Counted from the first letter of the stretch, positions 29,429 to 41,861 are shown. The stretch is 64,000 nt of DNA from Bathymodiolus brooksi (GCA_963680875.1 OY804588.1:76098829-76162828); one strand, 5' to 3'. The notes: a model not told the origin generated them from the letters alone. A program made the numbers and translations.

Positions 29429-32400
29429 AAGTAGTTTTGTTCTGTGCAGTGTGTTTGTCTTTTTGTCATTTTTCTTTTGGTCATTGTGTTGTCTGTCCTT
29501 CCTCGACTTACGGCTTGTGATTACCTCTTTGGTGTCTTTTGGTCATTGTGTTGTCTGGCCTTCATCGACTTACGTCTTGTGATTACCTCTTTGGTGTCTT
29601 TTGGTCATTGTGTTGTCTGTCCTTCCTCGACTTACGGCTTGTAATTACCTCTTTGGTATCTTTTGGTCATTGTGTTGTCTGTCCTTCCTCGACTTACGGC
29701 TTGTGATTACCTCTGGTATCTTTTGGTCATTGTGTTGTCTGTCCTTCCTCGACTTACGGCTTGTGGTTACCTCTTTGGTATCTTTTGGTCATTATGTTGT
29801 CTGTCCTTCCTCGACTTACGGCTTGTGATTACCTCTTTGGTATCTTTTGGTCATTGTGTTGTCTGTCCTTCCTCGACTTACGGCTTGTGGTTACCTCTTT
29901 GGTATCTTTTGGTCATTGTGTTGTCTGTCCTTCCTCGACTTACGGCTTGTGGTTACCTCTTTGGTATCTTTTGGTCATTGTGTTGTCTGTCCTTCCTCGA
30001 CTTACGGCTTGTGGTTACCTCTTTGGTATCTTTTGGTCATTGTGTTGTCTGTCCTTCCTCGACTTACGGCTTGTGATTACATCTTTGGTATCTTTTGGTC
30101 ATTGTGTCGTCTGTCCTTCCTCGACTTACGGCTTCTAATTACCTCTTTGGTATCCTTTGGTCATTATGTTGTCTGTCCTTCCTCGACTTACGGCTTGTGA
30201 TTACCTCTTTGGTATCTTTTGGTCATTGTGTCGTCTGTCCTTCCTCGACTTACGGCTTCTAATTACCTCTTTGGTATCCTTTGGTCATTATGTTGTCTGT
30301 CCTTCCTCGACTTACGGCTTGTGATTACCTCTTTGGTATCCTTTGGTCATTGTATTGTCTGTCCTTCCTCGACTTACGGCTTGTGGTTACCTCTTTGGTA
30401 TCCTTTGGTCATTGTGTTGTCTGTCCTTCCTCGACTTACGGCTTGTAATTACCTCTTTGGTATCTTTTGGTCATTGTATTGTCTGTCCTTCCTCGACTTA
30501 CGGCTTGTGGTTACCTCTTTGGTATCTTTTGGTCATTATGTTGTCTGTCCTTCCTCGACTTACGGCTTGTGATTACCTCTTTGGTATCTTTTGGTCATTG
30601 TATTGTCTGTCCTTCCTCGACGTACGGCTTGTAATTACCTCTTTGGTATCCTTTGGTCATTGTGTTGTCTGTCCTTCCTCGACTTACGGCTTGTGGTTAC
30701 CTCTTTGGTATCTTTTGGTCATTATGTTGTCTGTCCTTCCTCGACTTACGGCTTGTAATTACCTCTTTGGTATCTTTTGGTCATTATGTTGTCTGTCCTT
30801 CCTCGACTTACGGCTTGTAATTACCTCTTTGGTATCTTTTGGTCATTGTGTTGTCTGTCCTTCCTCGACTTACGGCTTGTAATTACCTCTTTGGTGTCTT
30901 TTGATCATTGTGTTGTCTGTCCTTCCTCGACTTACGGCTTGTAATTACCTCTTTGGTATCTTTTGGTCATTGTGTTGTCTGTCCTTCCTCGACTTACGGC
31001 TTGTGGTTACCTCTTTGGTATCTTTTGGTCATTATGTTGTCTGTCCTTCCTCGACTTACGGCTTGTGATTACCTCTTTGGTATCCTTTGGTCATTGTATT
31101 GTCTGTCCTTCCTCGACGTACGGCTTGTAATTACCTCTTTGGTATCTTTTGGTCATTGTGTTGTCTGTCCTTCCTCGACTTACGGCTTGTGATTACCTCT
31201 TTGGTATCTTTTGGTCATTGTGTTGTCTGTCCTTCCTCGACTTACGGCTTGTGGTTACCTCTTTGGTATCTTTTGGTCATTATGTTGTCTGTCCTTCCTC
31301 GACTTACGGCTTGTGATTACCTCTGGTATCTTTTGGTCATTATGTTGTCTGTCCTTCCTCGACGTACGGCTTGTGGTTACCTCTTTGGTATCCTTTGGTC
31401 ATTGTGTTTTGCTTGGTCATTGTGTTGTCTTTCCTTCCTCGACTTACGGCTTGTGATTACCTCTTTGGTGTCTTTTGATCATTGTGTTGTCTGTCCTTCC
31501 TCGACTTACGGCTTGTGATTACCTCTTTGGTATCTTTTGGTCATTGTGTTGTCTGTCCTTCCTCGACTTACGGCTTGTAATTACCTCTTTAGTGTCTTTT
31601 GATCATTGTGTTGTCTGTCCTTCCTCGACTTACGGCTTGTGATTACCTCTTTGGTATCTTTTGGTCATTGTGTTGTCTGTCCTTCCTCGACTTACGGCTT
31701 GTAATTACCTCTTTGGTATCTTCTGGTCATTGTGTTGTCTGTCCTTCCTCGACTTACGGCTTGTAATTACCTCTTTGGTATCCTTTGGTCATTGTGTTGT
31801 CTGTCCTTCCTCGACTTACGGCTTGTAATTACCTCTTTGGTGTCTTTTGATCATTGTGTTGTCTGTCCTTCCTCGACTTACGGCTTGTGATTACCTCTTT
31901 GGTATCTTTTGGTCATTGTGTTGTCTGTCCTTCCTCGACTTACGGCTTGTAATTACCTCTTTGGTATCTTTTGGTCATTGTATTGTCTGTCCTTCCTCGA
32001 CGTACGGCTTGTGGTTACCTCTTTGGTATCCTTTGGTCATTGTGTTGTCTGTCCTTCCTCGACGTACGGCTTGTGGTTACCTCTTTGGTATCCTTTGGTC
32101 ATTGTGTTGTCTGTCCTTCCTCGACTTACGGCTTGTGATTACCTCTTTGGTATCTTTTGGTCATTATGTTGTCTGTCCTTCCTCGACTTACGGCTTGTGA
32201 TTACCTCTTTGGTATCTTTTGGTCATTATGTTGTCTGTCCTTCCTCGACGTACGGCTTGTGGTTACCTCTTTGGTATCTTTTGGTCATTATGTTGTCTTT
32301 CCTTCCTCGACTTACGGCTTGTGATTACCTCTTTGGTATCTTTTGGTCATTGTGTTGTCTGTCCTTCCTCGACTTACGGCTTGTGATTACCTCTGGTATC

Positions 32401-32576
32401 TTTTGGTCATTGTGTTGTCTGTCCTTCCTCGACTTACGGCTTGTAATTACCTCTTGGTATCTTTTGGTCATTGTATTGTCTGTCCTTCCTCGACTTACGG
32501 CTTGTGGTTACCTCTTTGGTATCCTTTGGTCATTGTGTCGTCTGTCCTTCCTCGACTTACGGCTTGTGGTTACCTC
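29429..32576 (-). repeat. 62 bp array, block 2 (~50 units)
   Basis: Same unit as block 1. Point variants distinguish units (cttacgg/cgtacgg, gtgtt/gtatt/atgtt, tctttt/tccttt). A degenerate unit near 31,405 ('gtgttttgcttggtcattgt') marks an internal rearrangement. The entire block is repeated 3,750 bp downstream. Confidence 0.95.
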
Positions 32577-33178
32577 TCAGGTGTCGGATTGCACAAATTC
32601 CACTGTAACTTTTTACCATGGAATATATATATAGTCTTAATTGTTGGTAGTCATCTTAATGACTATTTAAAACTGAATTTTTCCTATATTGTGGTATTTC
32701 TTTGCTTTTCATTTGATTGAGCTCTATTTAGCCTTTCAAATAGGTGCCGTCACGGCCGTGATCGTATAATAGTTGGATTTACAACTACCTATGCAATCAG
32801 TGCTTTTCACCACTGATGTTGTGAGTTCGAATCCCGATCAGGGCGAGGTGTACAACATTACGTCATAATGTTTGTCAGTTTCTTGCGACAGGTCGGTGGT
32901 TTTCTCCGGGTTCACCGGTTTCCTCAACCAATAAAACTGACCGCCACGATATAACTGAAATATTGTTGAAAGTGGTGTTAAACACCCCTTTCAAACATTT
33001 CCATTATAGCTAGCGCACTAAATTTAATATCTACGTTTTCATTACTATCACTGGGTCGATACCGCTGCTGGTGGAATATTAGTCCCCGTGGGTATCATCA
33101 GTCCTGTAGACAGGGACTTAGCATTGACATGGTTTATCATAAATATTTTCATTGAAATGTACGGTTCCTAAGCAATGT
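32577..33178. repeat. ~600 bp inserted segment, copy 2
   Basis: Apparently identical to copy 1 over its length, at a distance of 3,750 bp. Confidence 0.93.
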
Positions 33179-36100
33179 AAGTAGTTTTGTTCTGTGCAGT
33201 GTGTTTGTCTTTTTGTCATTTTTCTTTTGGTCATTGTGTTGTCTGTCCTTCCTCGACTTACGGCTTGTGATTACCTCTTTGGTGTCTTTTGGTCATTGTG
33301 TTGTCTGGCCTTCATCGACTTACGTCTTGTGATTACCTCTTTGGTGTCTTTTGGTCATTGTGTTGTCTGTCCTTCCTCGACTTACGGCTTGTAATTACCT
33401 CTTTGGTATCTTTTGGTCATTGTGTTGTCTGTCCTTCCTCGACTTACGGCTTGTGATTACCTCTGGTATCTTTTGGTCATTGTGTTGTCTGTCCTTCCTC
33501 GACTTACGGCTTGTGGTTACCTCTTTGGTATCTTTTGGTCATTATGTTGTCTGTCCTTCCTCGACTTACGGCTTGTGATTACCTCTTTGGTATCTTTTGG
33601 TCATTGTGTTGTCTGTCCTTCCTCGACTTACGGCTTGTGGTTACCTCTTTGGTATCTTTTGGTCATTGTGTTGTCTGTCCTTCCTCGACTTACGGCTTGT
33701 GGTTACCTCTTTGGTATCTTTTGGTCATTGTGTTGTCTGTCCTTCCTCGACTTACGGCTTGTGGTTACCTCTTTGGTATCTTTTGGTCATTGTGTTGTCT
33801 GTCCTTCCTCGACTTACGGCTTGTGATTACCTCTTTGGTATCTTTTGGTCATTGTGTCGTCTGTCCTTCCTCGACTTACGGCTTCTAATTACCTCTTTGG
33901 TATCCTTTGGTCATTATGTTGTCTGTCCTTCCTCGACTTACGGCTTGTGATTACCTCTTTGGTATCTTTTGGTCATTGTGTCGTCTGTCCTTCCTCGACT
34001 TACGGCTTCTAATTACCTCTTTGGTATCCTTTGGTCATTATGTTGTCTGTCCTTCCTCGACTTACGGCTTGTGATTACCTCTTTGGTATCCTTTGGTCAT
34101 TGTATTGTCTGTCCTTCCTCGACTTACGGCTTGTGGTTACCTCTTTGGTATCCTTTGGTCATTGTGTTGTCTGTCCTTCCTCGACTTACGGCTTGTAATT
34201 ACCTCTTTGGTATCTTTTGGTCATTGTATTGTCTGTCCTTCCTCGACTTACGGCTTGTGGTTACCTCTTTGGTATCTTTTGGTCATTATGTTGTCTGTCC
34301 TTCCTCGACTTACGGCTTGTGATTACCTCTTTGGTATCTTTTGGTCATTGTATTGTCTGTCCTTCCTCGACGTACGGCTTGTAATTACCTCTTTGGTATC
34401 CTTTGGTCATTGTGTTGTCTGTCCTTCCTCGACTTACGGCTTGTGGTTACCTCTTTGGTATCTTTTGGTCATTATGTTGTCTGTCCTTCCTCGACTTACG
34501 GCTTGTAATTACCTCTTTGGTATCTTTTGGTCATTATGTTGTCTGTCCTTCCTCGACTTACGGCTTGTAATTACCTCTTTGGTATCTTTTGGTCATTGTG
34601 TTGTCTGTCCTTCCTCGACTTACGGCTTGTAATTACCTCTTTGGTGTCTTTTGATCATTGTGTTGTCTGTCCTTCCTCGACTTACGGCTTGTAATTACCT
34701 CTTTGGTATCTTTTGGTCATTGTGTTGTCTGTCCTTCCTCGACTTACGGCTTGTGGTTACCTCTTTGGTATCTTTTGGTCATTATGTTGTCTGTCCTTCC
34801 TCGACTTACGGCTTGTGATTACCTCTTTGGTATCCTTTGGTCATTGTATTGTCTGTCCTTCCTCGACGTACGGCTTGTAATTACCTCTTTGGTATCTTTT
34901 GGTCATTGTGTTGTCTGTCCTTCCTCGACTTACGGCTTGTGATTACCTCTTTGGTATCTTTTGGTCATTGTGTTGTCTGTCCTTCCTCGACTTACGGCTT
35001 GTGGTTACCTCTTTGGTATCTTTTGGTCATTATGTTGTCTGTCCTTCCTCGACTTACGGCTTGTGATTACCTCTGGTATCTTTTGGTCATTATGTTGTCT
35101 GTCCTTCCTCGACGTACGGCTTGTGGTTACCTCTTTGGTATCCTTTGGTCATTGTGTTTTGCTTGGTCATTGTGTTGTCTTTCCTTCCTCGACTTACGGC
35201 TTGTGATTACCTCTTTGGTGTCTTTTGATCATTGTGTTGTCTGTCCTTCCTCGACTTACGGCTTGTGATTACCTCTTTGGTATCTTTTGGTCATTGTGTT
35301 GTCTGTCCTTCCTCGACTTACGGCTTGTAATTACCTCTTTAGTGTCTTTTGATCATTGTGTTGTCTGTCCTTCCTCGACTTACGGCTTGTGATTACCTCT
35401 TTGGTATCTTTTGGTCATTGTGTTGTCTGTCCTTCCTCGACTTACGGCTTGTAATTACCTCTTTGGTATCTTCTGGTCATTGTGTTGTCTGTCCTTCCTC
35501 GACTTACGGCTTGTAATTACCTCTTTGGTATCCTTTGGTCATTGTGTTGTCTGTCCTTCCTCGACTTACGGCTTGTAATTACCTCTTTGGTGTCTTTTGA
35601 TCATTGTGTTGTCTGTCCTTCCTCGACTTACGGCTTGTGATTACCTCTTTGGTATCTTTTGGTCATTGTGTTGTCTGTCCTTCCTCGACTTACGGCTTGT
35701 AATTACCTCTTTGGTATCTTTTGGTCATTGTATTGTCTGTCCTTCCTCGACGTACGGCTTGTGGTTACCTCTTTGGTATCCTTTGGTCATTGTGTTGTCT
35801 GTCCTTCCTCGACGTACGGCTTGTGGTTACCTCTTTGGTATCCTTTGGTCATTGTGTTGTCTGTCCTTCCTCGACTTACGGCTTGTGATTACCTCTTTGG
35901 TATCTTTTGGTCATTATGTTGTCTGTCCTTCCTCGACTTACGGCTTGTGATTACCTCTTTGGTATCTTTTGGTCATTATGTTGTCTGTCCTTCCTCGACG
36001 TACGGCTTGTGGTTACCTCTTTGGTATCTTTTGGTCATTATGTTGTCTTTCCTTCCTCGACTTACGGCTTGTGATTACCTCTTTGGTATCTTTTGGTCAT

Positions 36101-36712
36101 TGTGTTGTCTGTCCTTCCTCGACTTACGGCTTGTGATTACCTCTGGTATCTTTTGGTCATTGTATTGTCTGTCCTTCCTCGACTTACGGCTTGTGATTAC
36201 CTCTTTGGTATCCTTTGGTCATTGTGTTGTCTGTCCTTCCTCGACTTACGGCTTGTGATTACCTCTTTGGTGTCTTTTGGTCATTATGTTGTCTGTCCTT
36301 CCTCGACTTACGGCTTGTGATTACCTCTTTGGTATCCTTTGGTCATTGTGTTGTCTGTCCTTCCTCGACTTACGGCTTGTGATTACCTCTGGTATCTTTT
36401 GGTCATTGTGTTGTCTGTCCTTCCTCGACTTACGGCTTGTAATTACCTCTTTGGTATCGTTTGGTCATTGTGTTGTCTGTCCTTCCTCGACTTACGGCTT
36501 GTAATTACCTCTTTGGTATCTTTTGGTCATTGTATTGTCTGTCCTTCCTCGACTTACGGCTTGTGATTACCTCTTTGGTATCCTTTGGTCATTGTGTTGT
36601 CTGTCCTTCCTCGACGTACGGCTTGTGATTACCTCTGGTATCTTTTGGTCATTGTGTTGTCTGTCCTTCCTCGACTTACGGCTTGTGATTACCTCTTTGG
36701 TATCTTCAATCT
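33179..36712 (-). repeat. 62 bp array, block 3 (~56 units)
   Basis: It repeats block 2 unit by unit to about 36,160, with at least one substitution (30,081 'gattacatc' versus 33,831 'gattacctc'). It then continues with different units and leaves through the normal end of family D ('ggtatcttcaatcttttctt'). Confidence 0.95.
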
Positions 36713-36747
36713 TTTCTTTTTTATATGTTTTATATATACATGTTAAT

Positions 36748-37014
36748 ACGCTCCCGAAGGGAGCGTTAATGGTAGAAGTATGCATAGGTACTATATCATT
36801 TCAAAATCTTCAACAATATGGCTGCCAAACCGGAAATAAATTAAAAGAAAAATCACGTGACCTAAACCGGAATTCTAATCAATTTTTTTTCAAATAAAAA
36901 TGAAACAATGTTCGGTAGTGGATACGAAAACTGTCCGGAGTTTGGAGTTTTAGGTGGTGTTATTTTTAAGCTTGATATTTTGTAAATAGGAAGATTACTG
37001 TTCTTCGGGAGCGT
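36748..37014. mobile_element. element with AACGCTCCCGAAG ends (copy 2)
   Basis: The left end is a perfect hairpin 'acgctcccgaagggagcgt'. The right end is 'cttcgggagcgt', followed by 'ttcaggttgcacctgcctca'. The interior matches 26,897-27,674 without the nested MITE. Confidence 0.85.
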
Positions 37015-37084
37015 TTCAGGTTGCACCTGCCTCATATTATATTTCAGTTGATACGATGCCCCAGAGATTGTGTTTCATATCAGG

Positions 37085-37260
37085 AATTCATTCCTTGACA
37101 GAGAGTTGCTGCTAACGATAAAGCTACAGAACAAGAGGTTCCTAGAGATTAATTTGAAGTCATGAAAAATTTATGGTAGTCATCATGACTTGGTTAACCG
37201 TTACAGAACGTCTGTGTTAGAGATGACCATGAATATGTTCCAAATGACAGGCAGCAGAAA
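37085..37260 (+). pseudogene. decayed reverse-transcriptase C-terminus fragment
   Basis: One frame reads DRELLLT...KSxKIYGSHHDLVNRYRTSV with a stop inside. It aligns with 53,975-54,125 (DRGLLLTREVLRQGF, YCRHHDLVNSYGIYVS). The 'FYGRHHDLVxRYG' type of ending is one I associate with bivalve retrotransposon polymerases; this is from memory. Confidence 0.45.
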
Positions 37261-37829
37261 CCAAGTCATGGCGTACACTCATGTACGTAAACTGCTCTAT
37301 GAACAACAAGTTATCTCACTTGATGACGCTCGCGACGGGGTGTCTGCACTAGTAGCAATCACTTCCTGTTGTCTCTCCGTCTCATCACAAAGTAGGCGGG
37401 AAATACAAATATTGCTTGATTATTGTTTGCTCTGCAAAAGGTCACGAGAGGCCAATCCCGGCAAACTATTGCTCATTAAGAACAATTGCAACTGGCCTCT
37501 TAAATACCAGAAACGTGATATTTCTCATACAATTTCGTCCTGCCCTAAGGTCTAGTTACGTAAGCGGACGTTTTTCGAAGGGAATGTGTCCTACAACAGA
37601 CAAGTTATGTCTTATTTCTATATCTGGTGTTCTCTTGTGAATCTGCAAACTCCTATTGTAGATATATTCCTTGAATTTGTGGAAGAGGAAACAATTAAGA
37701 ACGTCTCAGTTTCCCATTGTAAATTTCCCACATACGAGGTATGCGTATCTCACTCTCTCTAAGTCAACATTGAAATCAATTTTAACAAAAGGAAAAGTAA
37801 ATAGTTGAGAGCATTTGAGTTCAAATCCA

Positions 37830-38010
37830 TTTTTAGTGGGTTCGTGTTGCATTGCTCAGTAATTAGATTTCTGTGTGGTGGTTTATGGACCATTTCTTAT
37901 TTTTGTCCTATTCCTTTTGACCATTGTATTGTTCAATTTACGGTTTCTGATTACTCCCTTTGGTATCTTGAACTTTTCCTAGCTGTGTTTTTTTCAAACT
38001 ATGTTTTTTT
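37830..38010 (-). repeat. family D (minus), 5'/middle part
   Basis: 'tttagtgggttcgtgttgca' ... 'ttttgaccattgtattgttc' ... 'ccctttggtatcttgaactt'. Confidence 0.75.
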
Positions 38011-38047
38011 TTTGTATATCTATCAAGAACAAATTCCCTCACCTTTC

Positions 38048-38205
38048 TCGATACACCATTATGTGATAAAGTTGTCAGTGACTTTCGGCAGATCGGTGGT
38101 TTTCTCCGGGTACTCCGATTTTCTCCACAAATAAAACTGACCGCTACGATATGGCTGAAATATTGTTGAGAGTGACATTAAACACCATAACTCTAACCCT
38201 CTATA
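38048..38205 (+). mobile_element. SINE family A, 5'-truncated
   Basis: Begins 'ttatgtgataaagttgtcag' and ends 'cattaaacaccataactcta' followed by 'accctct'. Confidence 0.85.
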
Positions 38206-38433
38206 AATCATTTTATATACTGTCTATTGTGTTTTATTTACGTTATTTCTCATTATTAAAAATTACAAAATATATTGCTTTTACTGAGTAAATTATTAAA
38301 ATCTAATACATAAACATTTGCTGTACTAATCGATTAAAGAGATTTACGTACGGTAACAAAGCCATGCTATTTTTAGTATTAAATGTTCCTTTCAACATAT
38401 CTAATAACATTGACATTTAATTAATAAACAAAC

Positions 38434-38739
38434 ATGGCCGACGAAATGGATCAACAAGAGAGACAATCATTGTATTTTAAACCGGCTGAAATAATATTAG
38501 TTGAGTTAATGAAATCGACATTTTATTTAGATACAACGCACAATACTCAGCAAACAAAATCTAATGTCAATCAATTACATATTATTATTGAGAGAAAATT
38601 AAATGTAGTTATAATACAATGGACCCTTCTGTTAAGTTATTGTGACGGCGTAAATTGTGAACCAACATTAGTATTTGTTTTAAAGAACTGTATAAGGACA
38701 AGCAGAACAAAAATTGCGTTTTCAGTTCAATATCAATAA
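38434..38739 (+). other. weak open reading frame, possible decayed first exon
   Basis: The ATG at 38434 in 'aacATGGCCGACGAAATG' begins MADEMDQQERQSLYFKPAEI and runs 101 codons. Only the first ~25 residues look protein-like; 'FKPAEIILVELM' recalls the first helix of Myb/SANT-like domains. The remainder is AT-driven. There is no convincing donor and no neighbouring exon. The frame may be accidental. Confidence 0.2.
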
Positions 38740-38747
38740 TTTTGAAA

Positions 38748-38812
38748 AGCCACGATATAGCTGAAATACTGATAAAGATGGCGTTATATAAACATCAATC
38801 AATCAATCAATA
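38748..38812 (+). mobile_element. SINE tail fragment with (atca)n end
   Basis: 'gccacgatatagctgaaata' ... 'gatggcgttatataaa' followed by 'catcaatcaatcaatcaa'. Confidence 0.65.
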
Positions 38813-39209
38813 ATTTTGCAAACGGTGGTAAAACGTAAACATTTTTCGGCCATACTACAATAGTTTTGTTCTGTTGTACTTCTTTGGCGATGCACTAAGT
38901 TGACAAACAAAACCTAATTTCAATTAGATTTAACATACAGTATAGACAACCATTTTCTTATCTAGGAGAATAATTTCTTTTTCGGAAAGAATGTTTTAGT
39001 CTTTTAGTCGACACGCATTTTTTCAATTGATAGAGAACACATAGGGGGTGGGGAAAGGTGTATTTAAACAGTAATAGTTTAGTCAAATTGTTTTGAACAA
39101 GAAAAGAAAATGGTTGGTGCCTGATATTGCGTGACCGAAGTAAAGGTTTCTCAGCGATGCTCGGTATCAAGTAGAAATTTTGTAACTTAGGATTATATAA
39201 AAATAAAAA

Positions 39210-39341
39210 GAGGTTGAAGATACCAAAGGGGTAATTAGAACCCGTAAATCGAAGAACAGACAACACAATGACCAAAATATTAAAGACAAAAGGACAAACA
39301 ACGATCTATAAAGCATACATATAAAACATAATACAACGGAA
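39210..39341 (+). repeat. family D (plus), 5' half
   Basis: 'gaagataccaaaggggtaat' to 'acgatctataaagcatacat'. It runs directly into the 62 bp x8 array. Confidence 0.85.
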
Positions 39342-39837
39342 CCTGTCTAATCTGACACACCAAGGGACCAGGGAAATGTGTCGGATTGTACTGGATGTCA
39401 GAGCCTGTCTAATCTGACACAACAAGGAACCAGGGAAATATGTCGGATTGTACAGGATATCAGAACCTGTCTAATCTGACACACCAAGGGACCAGGGAAA
39501 TGTGTCGGATTGTACAGGATATCAGAACCTGTCTAATCTGACACACCATGGGACCAGGGAAATGTGTCGGATTGTACAGGATATCAGAACCTGTCTAATC
39601 TGACACACCAAGGGACCAGGGAAATGTGTCGGATTGTACAGGATATCAGAACCTGTCTAATCTGACACACCATGGGACCAGGGAAATGTGTCGGATTGTA
39701 CAGGATATCAGAACTTGTCTAATCTGACACACCAAGGGACCAGGGAAATGTGTCGGATTGTACATGATATAAGAACCTGTCTAATCTGACACACTAAGGG
39801 ACCAGGGAAATGTGTCGGATTGTACAGGATATCGGAA
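39342..39837. repeat. minisatellite, 62 bp unit x8 (unrelated to the 28-36 kb array)
   Basis: Units begin 'cctgtctaatctgacacacc' and include 'gggaaatgtgtcggattgta'. The first and last starts are 7 x 62 apart. Within each unit 'aatctgacac' and 'gtgtcggatt' are near-complementary, so a unit can fold. Confidence 0.95.
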
Positions 39838-39918
39838 TACTCAGGCTTTCATTTAGTTAACAGATATACTTTGGGATCATACATTTTTGTCAGATATTAC
39901 AGGATGTGGGAAAACTCA

Positions 39919-40519
39919 GGTGTCGGATTGCACAAATTCCACTGTAACTTTTTACCATGGAATATATATATAGTCTTAATTGTTGGTAGTCATCTTAATG
40001 ACTATTTAAAACTGAATTTTTCCTATATTGTGGTATTTCTTTGCTTTTCATTTGATTGAGCTCTATTTAGCCTTTCAAATAGGTGCCGTCACGGCCGTGA
40101 TCGTATAATAGTTGGATTTACAACTACCTATGCAATCAGTGCTTTTCACCACTGATGTTGTGAGTTCGAATCCCGATCAGGGCGAGGTGTACAACATTAC
40201 GTCATAATGTTTGTCAGGTTCTTGCGACAGGTCGGTGGTTTTCTCCGGGTTCACCGGTTTCCTCAACCAATAAAACTGACCGCCACGATATAACTGAAAT
40301 ATTGTTGAAAGTGGTGTTAAACACCCCTTTCAAACATTTCCATTATAGCTAGCGCACTAAATTTAATATCTACGTTTTCATTACTATCACTGGGTCGATA
40401 CCGCTGCTGGTGGAATATTAGTCCCCGTGGGTATCATCAGTCCAGTAGACAGGGACTTAGCATTGACATGGTTTATCATAAATATTTTCATTGAAATGTA
40501 CGGTTCCGAAGCAATGTAA
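39919..40519. repeat. ~600 bp segment, copy 3
   Basis: Matches copies 1 and 2 except for at least three substitutions ('gtcaggttcttg', 'cagtccagtag', 'ggttccgaagc'). It is preceded by 'ggaaaactcaggtgtcgg', which resembles the 'gtgtcggattgtac' of the adjacent array, so this may be the original context. It contains the third copy of the same SINE. Confidence 0.92.
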
Positions 40520-40629
40520 ATTTTTTTTTATCAAAACTAAGGTTCTCCATCCTCGGCCATAGGTGATTCTTAGCCGATTTAGTCTATCCCGTTTATGTCT
40601 TTTGGTTTTATTTATTCCAAAAAAAACAA

Positions 40630-40715
40630 ATTATTTGGCTTTCCAATCTTTCGATTTTAATGAAGGTTATTCCAGAAACGCGCAGTGCGCATTAAATTTG
40701 ATAGCTACGCTTTGA
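40630..40715 (-). repeat. dispersed repeat family E (minus)
   Basis: 'ggctttccaatctttcgatt' ... 'gaaggttattccagaaacgc'. Confidence 0.65.
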
Positions 40716-40751
40716 TTAAGAGGGTGCGGAGGTATTACAAATAAAATAGGG

Positions 40752-40800
40752 AGTATGGTATTTAACGCCACTTTCAACAATATTTCAGTTATATCATAAA
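40752..40800 (-). mobile_element. SINE family A tail fragment (minus)
   Basis: 'ggtatttaacgccactttca' then 'acaatatttcagttatatca'. Confidence 0.75.
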
Positions 40801-40829
40801 ATAAAATATCTTAAAAAAATAAATTAGGA

Positions 40830-41860
40830 ATACTGATCCTAGTCTTAAACATATCATATATAAATGTCCTATATTAAATAAAGTAAAATAAATCATGCAC
40901 AAACCAAATGGATTTAAATTCTCCTAAATCTATATTTAATTTATTGACGAAGTACACGAAATAAAGATTGGAGTGTTCTGATTGTATTTCACCAGGTGAG
41001 AAATATGACAATACCTGTATTGATTTAGCTGTTATCACAAAAAACATATATAAATTGTGAGTTATCAATAATTTATAGACATGGAATGGGCTGTATCACT
41101 GTTTAAAGGGAAATAGAACATGCAGAAAGTGAGTATTAAATTTAATTTTAGTGTTTGGATACTTAAAAACAATGAATGTATCATATGGGATTGGGGTTGG
41201 TCATGTAATCTTTAGATGAGATGGGTCGGCTATGTCTATCCCGGAGTTAGAAAATTTTATTCACACGAAACATAAATCTTTTTTTTTCCATCTTTCAAAT
41301 TAAGAGATTTGTTTTGAAATATTTGCCACAGAAAATCAAATAAAGAAAAAGTAACATAGCCTTTTCTCTAACTCTATATATTACCGGTATATGGCCGTTC
41401 TCTAAGAATATACTGAGTGATCCAGTCCCATTAAAATGATAACAAATTTATTATTTTTTGTCTGCAGTTTGGCATTTTAACAACATGACATGCAATTCAT
41501 TATTAATTTTTTTAGTAGGTATAATTAATGCCTATCCCCTCCTCACCCCTCTCCCACCCCCCTAATTACTAATGAGTTGTTTGTAGGAGGGCTCATGTCT
41601 TAATTACGTTATTTGTGTATGTTTCCGTATAGTGGTATTCCACATATATTGTGTAGTGTTGTTTTTTTTCTTCGTCTTGTGTGTTATTAGCACAAGATTG
41701 CCAGTTTCTGGGAATGTAAATTTGTATTGCCCCTTCGGTATTCAATTCTCTAATGCTTAGTTAGTAGATCGGAATCATTGGATAAAAAGAACAAAAAAAC
41801 TACATAAATCATTATAATTTTCTTTCATGTGCATCATTTTTATCGTCATTTGTGATATCC
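40830..41860. other. AT-rich DNA, no gene or repeat recognised
   Basis: Homopolymers and a pyrimidine-rich patch ('cccctcctcacccctctccc' near 41,536) are the only notable composition features. Confidence 0.5.
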
Positions 41861-41861
41861 G

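Noticed and set aside
28300..36712. CRISPR array
   Set aside because: There are no unique spacers. Whole units are repeated head to tail, and the genome is clearly eukaryotic.
28314..36897. Dozens of overlapping hydrophobic frames (LPRLTACDYLFGIFWSLCCL-like) as a membrane-protein cluster
   Set aside because: By-products of the 62 bp unit. The frame changes with every unit because 62 is not divisible by 3, and the unit is part of a dispersed non-coding repeat.
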